Below are positions 1 to 12,900 of a DNA stretch of 64,000 nt, in pieces. The position numbers were made by a program, and so were the translations under genes. Under the pieces are notes generated by a model. The model had not been told where the DNA came from. It saw nothing but the letters and a program-made list of their open reading frames with translations, and ran no database searches. Each line of letters starts with the position of its first letter. The stretch's first letter is position 1. This DNA comes from Acanthamoeba sp. SK_2022b (lineage: Eukaryota > Discosea > Longamoebia > Acanthamoebidae), in assembly GCA_027943245.1 (NCBI GenBank), contig JANDJZ010000013.1, positions 186,001 to 250,000 on the forward strand. The letters run 5' to 3'.

Positions 1-321
1 ACCACTAGCAGTGGTGGCGCCACAGCGCCGAGTTCGAGTAGTGTTTCGATGCACACTAGCGGCGAGATGGAAAAGAAGCCCACGATGCTGTCGCGCTTGA
101 AGAACATCACAAAGAAGACACCCAAGAACCAGCAACACTTGGTAATGACGAGGAAGCGGTCGTTCTCCACCGAAGACGCCATCAACCTTGCCAAGGAGAA
201 GATCCTGGCCTCGCGAGAAGACATCGACAGCCTGCCCGAGGAGGGCATGCACTCACCAGGACCCTCACGAAAGGAAGACACCCAAGAGGCCGCGCCTTCT
301 TCTTCTCCTCCCACAAGCTGA
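1..321 (+). CDS. 3' end of an unknown Ser/Lys-rich protein (partial)
   Basis: The reading frame is open from base 1 and ends with TGA at 319-321, so the gene starts left of the window. The visible 106 residues are low-complexity: a Ser/Ala-rich stretch, then a basic segment (RLKNITKKTPK), then an acidic, Pro/Ser-rich tail. No domain is recognisable. The ATG at 49 is internal to the frame and is probably not the start. The GC-rich third codon positions agree with coding. Function unknown. Confidence 0.55.
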   Translation, partial: TTSSGGATAPSSSSVSMHTSGEMEKKPTMLSRLKNITKKTPKNQQHLVMTRKRSFSTEDAINLAKEKILASREDIDSLPEEGMHSPGPSRKEDTQEAAPSSSPPTS

Positions 322-1266
322 TAGAGCGGTGTGGCCTTGTGCATTAGCTTCCGGTTTGTTTTTTTGGCCGCGGATAAGAAAAGAAAGGAAAAACAGCCGG
401 CGAACTCAAATAATCGTGCGAGATTCGGGATGGAAGTGCTCCTGTCCCCTACGCTGTTGAAGATAACCTCGCGAGATCCCCTGGGCCATCCGTCCCTGCT
501 CGTGAGCGAGCTTTGGTTTGTTCTCTTTCTGCAAATCGTGTACAGCTACTACCTGGATTGGAACATCCTCACCCTCTTCATACGGCTCTCTCAATTGGTA
601 CCCTTGCTCCCACGAACTGAACCGAATGACCGTCGGTCACCAACTCCATATGCCAGGTATGGTTGGCCCGAACGGTGGGCAATCCTCAGCAGCGGCAGTC
701 AGCAACCAACTTCTTGTGCATCACCAACTGCTATGTTATCTTTATGCACATCGTAAGCCGGGGTCACCCTTTCTCCATTAACTTCATAGGCAAAAGTGCG
801 CCACACCCACATATGTGTGTTGTGTGGCACTTGCAACCCAGCCCGCTCACTCTGCTTTTGCCGATCGACAGCTGTCCGTGCGTCGTTCTTCCACCTTTTC
901 TTTGTAGACTCTATCATGGCCTTCCTCGAGCTGCTCATGCTGCACCTCCTCGCTACCATTCCGCCCAACACCACCCGGTAGTCCCTCCCCTCTTTGCTCC
1001 ATCTCAGCGAGGGATACCCGCCTTACCTCACAACTGTCCGCCGTACGCAGACGAACGATGTCCCTATGGAACTTCCTCCGCGCACGGAGCTAGCAGGACC
1101 ACCCAGGCACTGTACACAGCTCGGGGAGATCAAGAGTGTTGCTGGGTGGCCTATGCACAAATGTACATTGCAGGACCTCTTCGCCACGCGAAGGCGAAGA
1201 GCCCGTCAATGGCTCGAAAAAGGAGAAAAGGATGAGTATAGGTGAGGGAAAGCGGGGAGCGAGATC
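322..1266. other. Convergent intergenic region, nothing recognised
   Basis: This lies between the 3' ends of the left-edge gene and the GH31 gene. Open frames here are short, shift between frames and show no domain. No tRNA, polyadenylation hexamer or repeat was identified. Confidence 0.5.
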
Positions 1267-4200
1267 TCAGGCCATGGACAGGAGGACGAGGGCCTGCTTC
1301 TGGGCGGGAGAGGCGGCGAGATCCATGATCTCCCTGTTGGCCTTGAGCCATAGGGCGTTGAAGTTGTTCAGTATGTCGAATACGTTGTCTGCCGTGGCGT
1401 TTAGCCCACTGCCGGCCACCCGCACCAGATGCGGATACTCGTCTAATGAACACACACGACAAAGAGAGCAACCAGTGAGCCACAACTCTCATCCAGAGCC
1501 GAGCTCTCACACGGACACTACGGCTGGCAACGACCAGAGCGGCCTTTGAGCAGAGGGGAGGGTTACCGGGGTAATAAAGGCCCCATTGCTGGTCGAGGAA
1601 GTCTTTGACCGTCTGCGCGACGTAGACCTTGCGCATGAAGCCAAAGCCGAGCAGGTTCGAATCGGAGGCCTCGCGGAACTGGACCTTGACCTCAACCTTT
1701 TTGTCGACGTCGTACTTGGTCACGAGGTTGACCCGCACCGAGAGGCTGCTGCCGTCGTACGTCCACGAGTCCCGAGATGGCGTGGAGTAGGGGCGGAAGG
1801 GGATGTCTACGCCGTTGACCGTGACCGAGGCGGCCGGCCACACGCCCACGAATTGGAACTGATAGTTGCGCCTCGACGGCATCTGGGCGAAGCCCTTGCC
1901 CTCAAAGGGGAAGATAGTGAGCTCTGCTGACTTGCTGCTTGTCGCCTGTCATTGCGGACAACAAATAACAAGGCTTCATCCGATCAGCATCGCAGACAAG
2001 GCGATGAGCGGAATGGCTTTGTAGTAGAGGGGTGAACCATGAGCTGGACGGTGGTGAGGGCGTAGGCACCGGCGGTGTAGGCGTTGGTAATGCCATCGTC
2101 GTCGTAGTAGGTGCTGTTCTTTACGCCGCCCGCGCCCAGGCCGGGGTACACGATCAGCTCCAGACTCTCGGGGACCTCCTGGGCCGAACCGAACTGACGC
2201 GTTCCTGACGAGAAAAGGAGAGAGAGAGAGAGAGAGAGCGTCAGACATCGACGCCCTTACGGTGGATTCGAGGCAACGCTACACTTGGTGCCGTACCGGG
2301 CGAGCGGGTGGGGATGACAGCGCCGGCCTGCACGTAGACAGGGACCTCGCGCAAGAGGAAGTTACGCTGAATCCGGGCCGGGCCGACGAATCGCTGGCCG
2401 CTGTAGTACTCGATCCACACGCCCGGGGGGATCCACAGGTCAACGCTGCGCGCGTGAAGAGAGTTAGGCCCAGCCACCCACAGCTGCACCAAACCGAGAT
2501 CGTGACGGCTTATACGATACCTGGAGATGTTGTACTGCAGGCTGGGGGTGGTGATGGGCGCGACGACCATATCGCTGCCGAACAGATACTGGTTCGGGTT
2601 GGTGTAGGCCTCCTGATGGGGGGAATGAAGCGGCGGCGACGTGGTGTTATGGTTTGCTCCATCCAAAAGCAATGCCGGGGAGCAAACGCAGCGCCTGCCG
2701 CACCTCGCTTTCAGGGAAGTCGTAGTAGAGCGGGCGGAGGAGGGCCTGGCCCTTCTCGTACGCCCAGTAGTTGCCGGTGTAGATGTAGGGCACCAGCTTG
2801 GAGCGGAGGAGGAACGACTCGCGCATGATCACAAAGTTGTCAAACGGATACAGCCTGAAAAGGGAAGAATTGGAAGGGGGAGGGCACGAAAGTTGAGGCG
2901 AGTGCGTCAGTCAGAGCTCGCCCGACAGAGGCTACATACGCGCGCGGGAATAGTAGCTGAGGCTATGTACCAGATGTCGCGGGTGAAGCCGCCGCCTCGC
3001 TTCTTGCCGTTGCAGTGGGTGCGCAGAATGGGACAGAAGGTGCCTATCCGGTCACACAAGGTCAGCAGCGCTTCAAAGATAATAGAGCGAGGGAGAGCGT
3101 CGTACCCCACTGCACCCAACGCGTGAAGAGCTCGGGATCGGGCTGTCCGTTGAAGCCTCCGAGGTCAAAGCTCCAGTAGAAGCCTGCCCAACCATTGTAC
3201 GAGTGAGTGTGTGTGTGAAAGAAAGAGAGAGAGAGAGAGAGAGATAGGGAGCTCTCGACGCCACACACAGAAGTGGAAGTACGCACCCACGTTGGAGGCC
3301 GTGCTGGCAAAGTAGGGTTGGAACTTGAGGGACTCCCAAGACGTGATGACATCGCCTGAGAAGCCGATTGTGGAGTAGCGGTGGCTGCCCACACCTCCCC
3401 AGCGGGCCATGATCACCGGCCTGCACCCATGTACACCACGAAATGTACGTAAGTGGACACGGGCGTGTGATCGTCGGTTTGCGTGACGCGATCGCGCCGG
3501 GCAGAGTGACGGGCCGGCGGCTCACCTGTCCTCGGGGCTGAACCAGCTACGCGCGCTGGAGAAGACATAGTTGACCCAGATGGTGGGGTTGACGCCGGGC
3601 GCGACCGGGTTCTCGCCCTGCTGCCAGTCGATCCACCAATAGTCGATCCCCTCAGGTCCGCCGAGAGGCTTCAGGACCGTGTCGAAGAAGCTGGACGAAT
3701 ACTGCAGCGGCAGCATGCGTGCGCACTGCATGAGCTCACTGATATGCATGGTGCCTCCTATGTAAGGTTTGGCGTACCTGCTTATCCCCGATCGCGTAGG
3801 GAATGCTGACATTGGTCGCAGGATCGACGCCCATGGCTAAACCGCAGATACAAGCGAGGGTCAACGAGAGGAATGTTGTGTGTGTGCAATTGGCGAGCAG
3901 GTGGGCAAGGGGTACCGCGAGCCATCTCGGGGTATCTCTTTTCCGTGCACTGCACGCCAGCAGCGGGGTGCATGTTGTTGGTGACGTGCAGGCCGTACAG
4001 CTGTACAAAAGCGGAGAAGAAGAAGAGGTGAGACAACAACGCCCATGCAAGGAAAAGGAATTTGGGGGAGGAGGCGTGTCGGGGTGGAAGTGAAGTCGAA
4101 ATACCTCCTTGATGCTGCCCAGGAAGTTGGAGGGGTTGGGGAAGAGGTTGGTCTCCCACGTGTAACCAGTCCAGCCGTCCACCTTCTGGCCGGCGCAGAG

Positions 4201-5205
4201 GACGGTCTCGCCATAAACTGTGCGAAGCCCACTCGTTGCAAGGTCAGACAAGTCGGACAACGACTCAGAGATCAACAGCCAACCAACCAGTCAATCACGT
4301 ACAAGTGGTGTGCCAGTCCATGTCGAGCACCATCACATCCAGCGGTACGCCAGACGAAGCGAAGCCTTCCTCGATAAGTCTACCGAGAAGACCACGCGGG
4401 CATACCGGTCAGCAAGTCATCTCTTGGCAAAGGAGGAAACAGAGAAACAGCAGGGCAACGATGTTGCGTACGTGCGGACGTCGTTCTCGTTGAACGCGTG
4501 CCACTGGCTGTACTGTGGACCCATGAGGTAGCGAGGCAGCAACGGCTGGCGACCAGAAATAGCGTAGAAGTCGGCCATTGCCGCATTGTAGTCGTGGCCA
4601 TACCCGAAGAAGTAGGCGTCCCTGATGTGCGAGTGGGGAGCGGGGATCGCCGTGGTGAGGCGATGCATCAAGCGCGCATAGCGAGGGCAAAAGAGGGCCG
4701 GTACGAGCTTGTGACCGGCCGCTCGGGGAAGTAGCAAGAGGGAACCTCGTCCAGCTTCGACCCGCCCGATGCGTACACGGGCCGGTAGCAGCATCCTAAC
4801 GACCAAAAAGAAAAAGTTTGTTTCGGTTGTCCAACGTAGAGCTGACGGTGGGCGTCACCTCTTTTCTCGCATTCCTGTTGCTGGCCCACGTCGCCGGGGT
4901 TGCAATCGACCTTGGTGGTGTTGGCGAGCGAACAAGTGGAGTCACTACCCTTGCCCAAGCCGTGAACATGCAGATGTGAGAACAGCACGCACGCGCCAAA
5001 GGGAGGCTCTTGTATGGGCTGACGTAAGCTACTGCGCACCTGGCAGGCGGAAGCAGGAACCAGGGCCACTTGCTGTCCTTGTCCCATTGCGCAGTTGCAG
5101 TGTCGTTCAAAACGGCCCACCCGTCCTTCGAAATCATGGCCAGCGCTGCGCATACCAATGAGACGGGTCAGCACTATTATAGACACCGACAGAAATCACA
5201 ATCGC

Positions 5206-5238
<33 letters not shown>

Positions 5239-5240
5239 CA

Positions 5241-5318
<78 letters not shown>

Positions 5319-5389
5319 GCGACATGGCCCTCCAGATTCTGAACAACGCCCCGCGCGGCGTGATAGCCATCGTCTTTACCAACACTCTG

Positions 5390-5476
<87 letters not shown>

Positions 5477-6492
5477 ACACACCACACACCACACACCACA
5501 CACCACACACCACACACCACACACCACACACCACACACCACACACCACACACCACACACCACACACCACACACCACACACCACACACCACACACCACACA
5601 CCACACACACGACACACACCACGTACCGCAGTGGTTGTCAGAGAGGTCGGCATCGTTCATGCTGGGACAGTAGAGCGGAACGCTTCCGTTCGCCCCGTCG
5701 AGTGTGCGAATGGTGCCCAGGAGATTGCCCTTTGGTTCGGTCCCGACGACCCACTTTTGCAAGCGACCGCCCACGGGCTCGCGCAGGGTGATCATCAGGT
5801 TGGTCGCATCAAAGTCACGAGGCTGCTGCGCGTAGTACTGCAACTGCAGATATTGTGTCTGCGCTCGTGGCCACATACGCACACGCATCGCACACAACAC
5901 GCCCGGGCCGTAGGCGGAACTCCTGCGTTAGGGGAAGGGGTGGGAAAGGGAGGGAGTAGGGTGTCACGTACCGTGATCACACACCAGCCGCCGTTCATAT
6001 CCACCTGATGGTCCACCGCAGGCAAATTGCGGTTGAGCACGGCCAGGGTAGCATTGTCCTGAAAGCTACCGCTCGACGACCACTACCGCACGGTGCCCAA
6101 GCGCATTCAGTCAACAACGGCCAAAGAGTCACCGCTCCACTCCCCTCAGGGAGAGAGCCTGTGCAATGGCGAGTGAGGGCGTACCTCCATGCGGATGAGG
6201 CGCGAGGTGAGCAGGGTAAACCTGACGGTCTGAGTCCCGCAAGTGACAACCGACTTGGGGTTCGGGTTCGGATCGAGTGCTGCGGGCAAGTGGGTGGTTT
6301 GTCGCCCGTGCTCGGCCGTAGAAGCGCGTGCTCCCATGGCTTGCAAACCAATCCCCATCATAAGTGATGAGTTGTGAGGTGGCTTTGAATCAACAACACT
6401 GCTGAGCAAAAGATCCAGTGGTCGGGACCTGTACCTATGGCAGCGAGAACCCCCAGCAGCAGGCATAGAAGAGGCGGCAAGCGATACCTCAT
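1267..6492 (-). CDS. GH31 alpha-glucosidase-like enzyme with trefoil domain
   Basis: Secreted or lysosomal glycoside hydrolase family 31 enzyme, spliced from about 17 exons. The ATG at 6492 begins a signal peptide (MRYRLPPLLCLLLGVLAAI). The GH31 N-terminal beta domain follows (VRFTLLTSRLIRME). Next comes a P-type trefoil module at about 4950-4730 (VDCNPGDVGQQQECEKRG then CCYRPV), interrupted by an intron between EKRG and CC. The TIM barrel contains LDVMVLDMDWH, YWWIDWQQGE (candidate nucleophile Asp at 3627-3629) and GFSGDVITSW (candidate acid/base Asp at 3351-3353). The C-terminal beta domains end at the stop at 1267. Family knowledge predicts exo-cleavage of alpha-glucosides or alpha-xylosides. 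The catalytic loop WIDWQQGE differs from the classical WxDMNE, so substrate is uncertain. One intron (about 5152-5634) is packed with microsatellite. Exact exon edges are approximate. Confidence 0.88.
5227..5316. repeat. (CA)n microsatellite in GH31 intron
   Basis: About 90 bp of CA dinucleotide with two CCA interruptions near the left end. A short CT tract (5207-5226) flanks it. It is (TG)n in the sense of the GH31 gene. Confidence 0.95.
5392..5620. repeat. (CA)n followed by a (CCACACA)n heptamer minisatellite
   Basis: A CA tract (about 5392-5475) passes directly into roughly 19 copies of a 7-bp unit, CCACACA, ending near 5610. All of it lies in one GH31 intron. A 75-bp non-repetitive islet (5317-5391) separates it from the other CA array. 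Confidence 0.93.
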
Positions 6493-6787
6493 CTCTCTCT
6501 TTGTGGTGTGGACGCTTGGCGGTGGAGTGGAGACTCGCTGCCGCACTGGTCCACGGAGAGTGAGGGATGCAGGGTCAGTCAGTGCTCATCATCACGTGCC
6601 ACCATTTATCCTGCCGGCGAGACGTGCGCAAGTCGTGCTCCTGGTTTGGACGCGTCGACCAGGCCTCGGTCAGCTGCATTTTCGCTTGTTGTGCCGCACT
6701 GCTAGCGCAACGTACCAGTTGTAGCGGAGCTTACCCCAACGTAAAAGAGGAAGCAACCAACACAAACTCAAGACAAACAAGAAGGCA
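6493..6787. promoter_or_regulatory. Divergent promoter region, GH31 / START gene
   Basis: A 295-bp gap lies between two divergent start codons and must carry both 5' UTRs and promoters. No TATA box or defined element is obvious. Confidence 0.4.
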
Positions 6788-7767
6788 ATGAGCATGGACG
6801 TGGCACAGCGCAAGGCCGAGTGGGAGGAGGGCGTGAAGAAATTCCTGGAGGTGGCGGCCAGCACCGACGGATGGACCGAGTCGCACGAGAAGCTGGGCGT
6901 GAAGGTCCACAGGAAGGACACCGACGCCATCGCCATTATCAAGGTTCCCCCCCCCGCAAGCAGAGATAAAAAAAACAATAAATAGGGGAAATGTATTTTT
7001 CTGTCCCTAACACGCCTGGGAGGGAGCTGACCACTGGTGTGGCGTGCAGGGCGAGGGTGTAATCAAGGCGAAGCCCGAGGCTGTAGTAGAGCTGTGTGCC
7101 TCGCTAGAGCAGCGTCCCAAGTGGGACACTTTCTTCGAGGGCGGCAAGCTCCTACAGGTGCTTGAGGAGCCCAACAACGTACGTTGGACGTGCAGTAATC
7201 GCAACAGTCTCTGGCTGCCGCTACTTGACTTCAAGATTGTCTAAGCGTTCTCTTCCTTTGTTCGAACTGTAGCTGGTGCTCGGCCATGGATGGACCAAGG
7301 GCAGCATGGGCGTGTGGCCGAGGGACGTGGCACTCCTCATGGGCCAGAGGCCTCTCACCGCTGAAGAGGGCGGCGGCTACGTGCTCTACGGCCAGTCTGC
7401 CAACGGTGTGGTTGACGAGGACACTTCCAAGTATACCTCCCTTCTTTTTGCCTCTCCAGTGGCTCGCCGCGGGCTAACGATCGTTTACAACTCTCAAGGT
7501 TTGTCCGTGCCACGGTGCATATGTCTGGCTTCATTATCCGACCATTGTCCGACAACGCTGAGCACTCTTCCATCACCTACATCTTCCAGAGTATGTCGAG
7601 TGCTCTGGTTGCCGTTGCGGCTCAATCTCTAGTGAACTCACATTTGCCTCTCCACAGTTGACGGCGCTGGCTGGCTGCCCTCGTCCATCACCAACCTGGG
7701 CTACACCTACCAGCCTCTCGGCATCATCGGCATGCGCAAGCTTCTCACCGGCTCGCCGCAGCCCTGA
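6788..7767 (+). CDS. START-domain lipid-binding protein, 214 aa
   Basis: Five exons fit exactly in phase: 6788-6943, 7050-7178, 7273-7430, 7499-7590 and 7658-7767, totalling 645 nt. The protein is essentially one START (StAR-related lipid transfer) domain. Visible blocks are VELCASLEQRPKWD, then GMWP-like SMGVWPRDVALL, then VRATVHMSGFIIRPL, and the C-terminal GAGWLPSSITNLGY resembling the usual GWLP...N block. START domains bind a sterol, phospholipid or ceramide in a closed cavity. The ligand cannot be told from sequence. No signal peptide or membrane segment is seen, so it is probably cytosolic. The ATG at 6788 is followed by a second one (MSM), and either could be used. Confidence 0.85.
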
Positions 7768-7939
7768 TGTTCCCCATCCCCCACATTTGGTGCCTTACAT
7801 GCTCTCGAGAAGGCCGTTGTTGCAGCAGAAGCACATAAATTATTCCAAGAATACAGAAAGGTGAAAGGCCGAAAGAGAGACACAACTCGACAGGAAAAAA
7901 AGAGAGGGAGGCTCGATCTCTCGAGAGAAAGAAGGGAGG

Positions 7940-9857
7940 ATGAGCGAGAGCGTAGTGGAGGCCAAGTGGTCATGCCCACGCTGCACGTTCTTAAATCCTG
8001 ATTACAGCCCCACCTGCGAAATGTGCGACATCACGAGGACAGATGCCGACCCCACCATCCAGATCTACACGAACGATGCACCTGCGCACGATGCAGGGGC
8101 AGGGTCGGGACAGCAAGGAGAAGATCAGCAACACGGCAGCACAGGTGGTGTGTACGCTGCGACAGATTTCGCTGTTGACCTCGAAGGCGCGCAGCCGGTG
8201 AGCTCCCCCCCTCTCTTCCAATGCCGCTCATGCAAGCGTCTGTTGCGCCGCACGAAAGGCTCCGAGCATGGCCCACCTGCTCACATTTGACTCCCAACGC
8301 TTGTAGAACGACGACCTCTTCACCGACCTACCCCCTCTTATTGAACCCAGCGTCGTGGAGGCGCCACATCAAGACGGCTACGTGCGCTTGCAGGACGAGC
8401 CAAGGGGCACATCACCCTCGGCATCTGCCGACGCCACGCTCACTGCCAAGGAGGAGCTGGCCCTGCAGAGCTACTGCGAGTCGATAGAGTTCCCCCCGCC
8501 TCCCCAGAACGAAGAGCAGGTAACGAGGCCGGTCCCACGCGTGCGCACACGTGCTCTGCCGCATGATGTACGATGGCGCGCTGATGCTGTACGGCGTCTC
8601 CTGCAGGGCCTGGAGACTCTGGCGGAGCACCTGCGGTCGGCCTACGGGGAGAAATCGTACAGTGATCTGCTGCGGGAGTATCCCAAGGGCGCCGAACGGC
8701 TCTACCATCGCTACTTTGCCGTGGTGTGCCCTCAGAAGAACCTGTCGTTCGGCTCGGCCATCAAGGCCTGGGAGGCGCTCAGCTTCGAGACGGTGTTCAA
8801 ATCGTACGGCGAGTGGAAGGAGTTCCTGCTCAAGGACAAGAAGCTGAGGGGCAGTATCAGCAGAGTACACGACCCCTCTCGCTCTTCTTGTTTCACTGCG
8901 CGATCGATTGGCTCATCGCCATGGGTGCGTTGACGCACCTTGTGTTGTCCCTCGTCTCCCTTCCTCCTTCCCTTGCCTCAGGACGGGTGGCAGATGCTGT
9001 GGGCCTTCGCTGAGAGCGAGGACCGTCTGCTGAATGACTACTCGACCGACGAAGCCTGGCCGAGTATTATCGACTCGTTCGTCGAGTGGAAGTACGAAAA
9101 GGAGGGACGCACGTTCAAGTCCGAGGTTTGTGCTTTCCCCCTCCACCCCAACTGAACGTTCGGCTAACGTCGCCACCCGTCAGTCGACTTTCATGACCGA
9201 CGCCTCGGCCTACGACCACCGATGGCTCAACAACGGCTCAGCTAACGCGACCTACTCCCCGTCGGTCTTTTTGTCGTCGGTCCCCGCCAACACGTCCTCG
9301 TCGGCGTCGTCCAACATGTTCTCCACCAGCTTCTCGTGGAACTCTGATTACCGCGGCCTCTACAACCAGGGGGCCACGTGCTACATGAACAGTCTTCTGC
9401 AGACCCTGTTCATGACGCCCGAGTTTCGGCGCAGCCTCTACCTGTGGAAGGGCGGCAAGGGCCTCTCAAAGGAGGAGGAGGAGGACAGCATCCCGCTGCA
9501 GCTGCAGCGGCTGTTCGCGCGGCTTCAGTTCGTCGAGGGCTCCTCGGCCATCTCGACGCAGGCGCTTACCAAGAGCTTCGGCTGGGACAGCGGCCAGTCG
9601 TTCGTCCAGCAGGACGCGCAGGAGCTCTGCCGAGTGCTGTTCGACGTCATCGAGGAACACTTTGCCGGCACGTCCGAAGGTATCCCCTGCCTCGCCTCCG
9701 CTGTCCTCCACGCAATCTTGATTCCTCGCAGCAGCTGACGGACTACTTGTTGCTCTCCCTCCCCCTTTCCTCTCGCACAGAGCATGTCATTCAGGAGTTG
9801 TACCAGGGGCGAGTGAAGGACTACGTGCAATGTACAGTGTGTGGCTACGAGGTACCC

Positions 9858-9918
<61 letters not shown>

Positions 9919-12900
9919 CTGTCCACCGCGCGTCGTTCGCCCCGCTGATCGGCCCGCGTGTCGTTGCTGTGGCCGTCGAGGCACCACCTAGTCCTCGCGT
10001 CCAGACAAATTTCTCGACATCTCGCTCGACATTCATCAGGTGAGCACGCTCACCGAGGCGCTCGACAAGTTCGTGACACCCGAGATCCTCTCCGGCTCCT
10101 CCCGCTGGCGATGCTCCAAGTGCGACGCACTGGTACGCTGGGTCGGGATCAGGTGATCGCCTTGGCTGCGCGTGCGCCTGATGAAGGGCATATGGCGCGT
10201 CTTATCACAGGTCGACGCGCGCAAGGGCCTCAAGATCGTCGAGCTGCCCTACATCCTCATGGTGCAGCTCAAACGCTTTGACTACGACTACCAACTCGAC
10301 CACCGCATCAAGCTCAACCACTCGGTCGAGTTCCCGCACCGCATCGGCCTGGACAAGTATGTGGACGACTCCTTCGAGCCCGAGGCCATCACCCACCCCG
10401 ACACCCCGGCCCGAGGTACGCGCCGTGCCGCCCTGTCAGGACATGCCACACCGGTCTCACCGCAATGGCCGCTCGGCCCCCGCCCCCCGCCACCCAGGCA
10501 AAGCAGATTCGAGTCGCAGCGGCGATGGCGCCAACGCGGCGGCGGTGGCCAAGAAGTCGATCCAGGAGCGGAGGCAGGTGCTGCAGGATAGCGTGGCCAA
10601 GCTGCAGGAGGCGCTGCAGGTGGGACCACCCGAGCTGTTGGCGGACCACTATCGACGCGAGATCGAGCGCCACGGGCAGACGCTGAGAGAGCTGGACGAG
10701 CAGGAGAGCAAGGAGCGGGAGGACGCCGCCCAGGCCGAGGAGGAGAGCGCTAAGGGCAAGGAGGTGGTCAAGGACACCGACGGTGACTCCCCGTATGCCG
10801 ACAACTTCAAGAAGAGGAAGGGCGACACCGAGAGGGCCGAGGCCGACGAGAAAAAGGGCCGAGCGAGCATGGACGACGGGTCGGACAACTCCACCGAGAC
10901 GCAGCAGCATATCTACGAGCTCTATTCGGTCCTGGTCCACAGCGGCTCGGCGACGGGCGGCCACTACTACGCCTACATCAAGTCCTTCGAAAAGAACAAG
11001 TGGTGCGCGCCGCCCTCGGTGTACTTGAATGGAGGATGGCTCGCTGGTCGTTGACAGGGCTGGGCGCGATAGGTACGAGTTCAACGACAGCTACGTGACC
11101 GAGGTGTCGGAGGACAAGGTCAAGCAGGCCTACGGTTCGTTTTGTGCTCCCTCCCTCCTCTCTTCATGTCTTGACTGCTGGGTGGGACTCCGTGCAGGCT
11201 CGGACGACGGTCATAAGTCGCTGATGGGCACCTCATGGGGCTGCTCCGCCTACATGCTCTGCTATAGGTGCTCTTCTCACCACCCAAGCGAGGCCGTCTT
11301 GGGTTTCCCCTCACCTTGGTCGTTGGCTCATGGATCCCCACAGGCGCGTCGATCCAGACCGCAACATCAGCTCGGTGCTGTCGGAGGAGGTCGACGAGGA
11401 GCTGCGAAACATCAAGGAAGGTAAACACCGACTCCCCTTCTCTCGTCCACCGCCACCAGAGGGGGAGGACCAGAGCAGACCAGGCGACCTGACACCCCTT
11501 TGTTTGTGTTAGCCGAGGCGTCGTGGTCGTTCAGCATCGAGCAGAAGGACAAGAGGAAATGGCGCCGGGACAGCAGCGACGAAGAGGCCGACAACGAACG
11601 AGGCACGCGACATCCCCGCGTGCCAATTCTCCCGATAACCGCTGACGATCGCCGTTTGTGTGCATGCGTGTGTGTTGGTGTAGGAAATACGAGTGACGAC
11701 ATGGAGACGGGGAATGAGGACTGGGAAACCGAGTCGCAGATGGGCCTCGACGACGAATACGACACGACCACCACGACCACCAGCAGCGCCACGGGCGTTG
11801 AAGTCATCGTGGCCACGAAAGAGGTAATAACCGAAGAGGAGGACCTGGAGCTGCTCATCTTCTTCAAGCACTCGGCCGACACGGCGCCGCCCGACGACGG
11901 CGATGGCAACGACAAGCTCCTGGAGAGGAAGGCCGTACGGATCTCGTCCAACGCCACCCTCAGCCACCTCTTGAAGAAGGCCAAGACCGCGTTTGGCCTC
12001 ACCACGACCGACGAGTCGGCGCTGGAGCTGTCGGACTACCACCCTGCTACACAGCAGGTCCGTGGCGTGGCGTGGCGTGACATGCGTTTGCAGTGCAAAG
12101 CCGGCGCTGATGCAGAGAATTGGTTTGGGGGGGCTCTCCCTAGGTGGGACACCCGTACCGCAGCTGGACCACGCTTACAAACCGCCTTCGCGATGAGTAC
12201 ATCGACGATGGCTCGGCGTTCTTGTTGGAGGTCCCCCCCACCATCCTCTCCGTTTGCTGTTCCCTCTCCCGCCCACGACTCACGGCGACCCCGTCCTCCC
12301 TCGTGTCCCCTCCAGGTCAAATCCGCCGGCACCGCCAACATGTTTTGTTGGGACTCTAACTTTGACGCGCAGCTGGCCATGGTACGCCACTCGGTGGAGG
12401 GAAAGTGGGGTGGTCTCCTCGTTCGCTTAAGCTTCAACCGTTCTGTTCTGTTCTGTTCTGTTCTGTTCTGTTCTGTTCTGTTCTGTTCTGTTCTGTTCTG
12501 TTCTGTTCTGTTGTATGCTGCTGATGATGATCTATCCGCGCGATTAGATGCTGCTGGTGTTCGAGGTGCTGCCGATCTCCAACCCAGACTCCACCACGGA
12601 CGGTATGGGTCTTCTTTCTTCGATGAACCTAACGGCGCAGTCTGGGAGCTTGTGTGGTTGACTCGGGGGGGGGTCCCGTGCCCGGCTGCAGGGGCGTCTG
12701 TGGCCGACTGCGAGTTTAGTTCGCCAAAGAAGGTGTTTGTGAAGAAGAAGGACTCCCTTCTCGACCTCAAGAAGGCCATCCACAGGGAGCTCGGCGCCCA
12801 CCTGCCGCCCGACAAGCAGCGAGTCATTCAGGCCGCCGGCACCTGGACCACCGTGCGCCACCCCGACCACACCACGACCCTCCACTTCTCACGCGTGTGC

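Noticed and set aside
331..1245. Several 60-190 codon frames on the plus strand
   Set aside because: They overlap each other in different frames, lack domains and lie between two convergent gene ends.
5134..5900. Long Val/Cys or His/Thr open frames over the CA repeats
   Set aside because: These are repeat translations on both strands and lie inside a GH31 intron.
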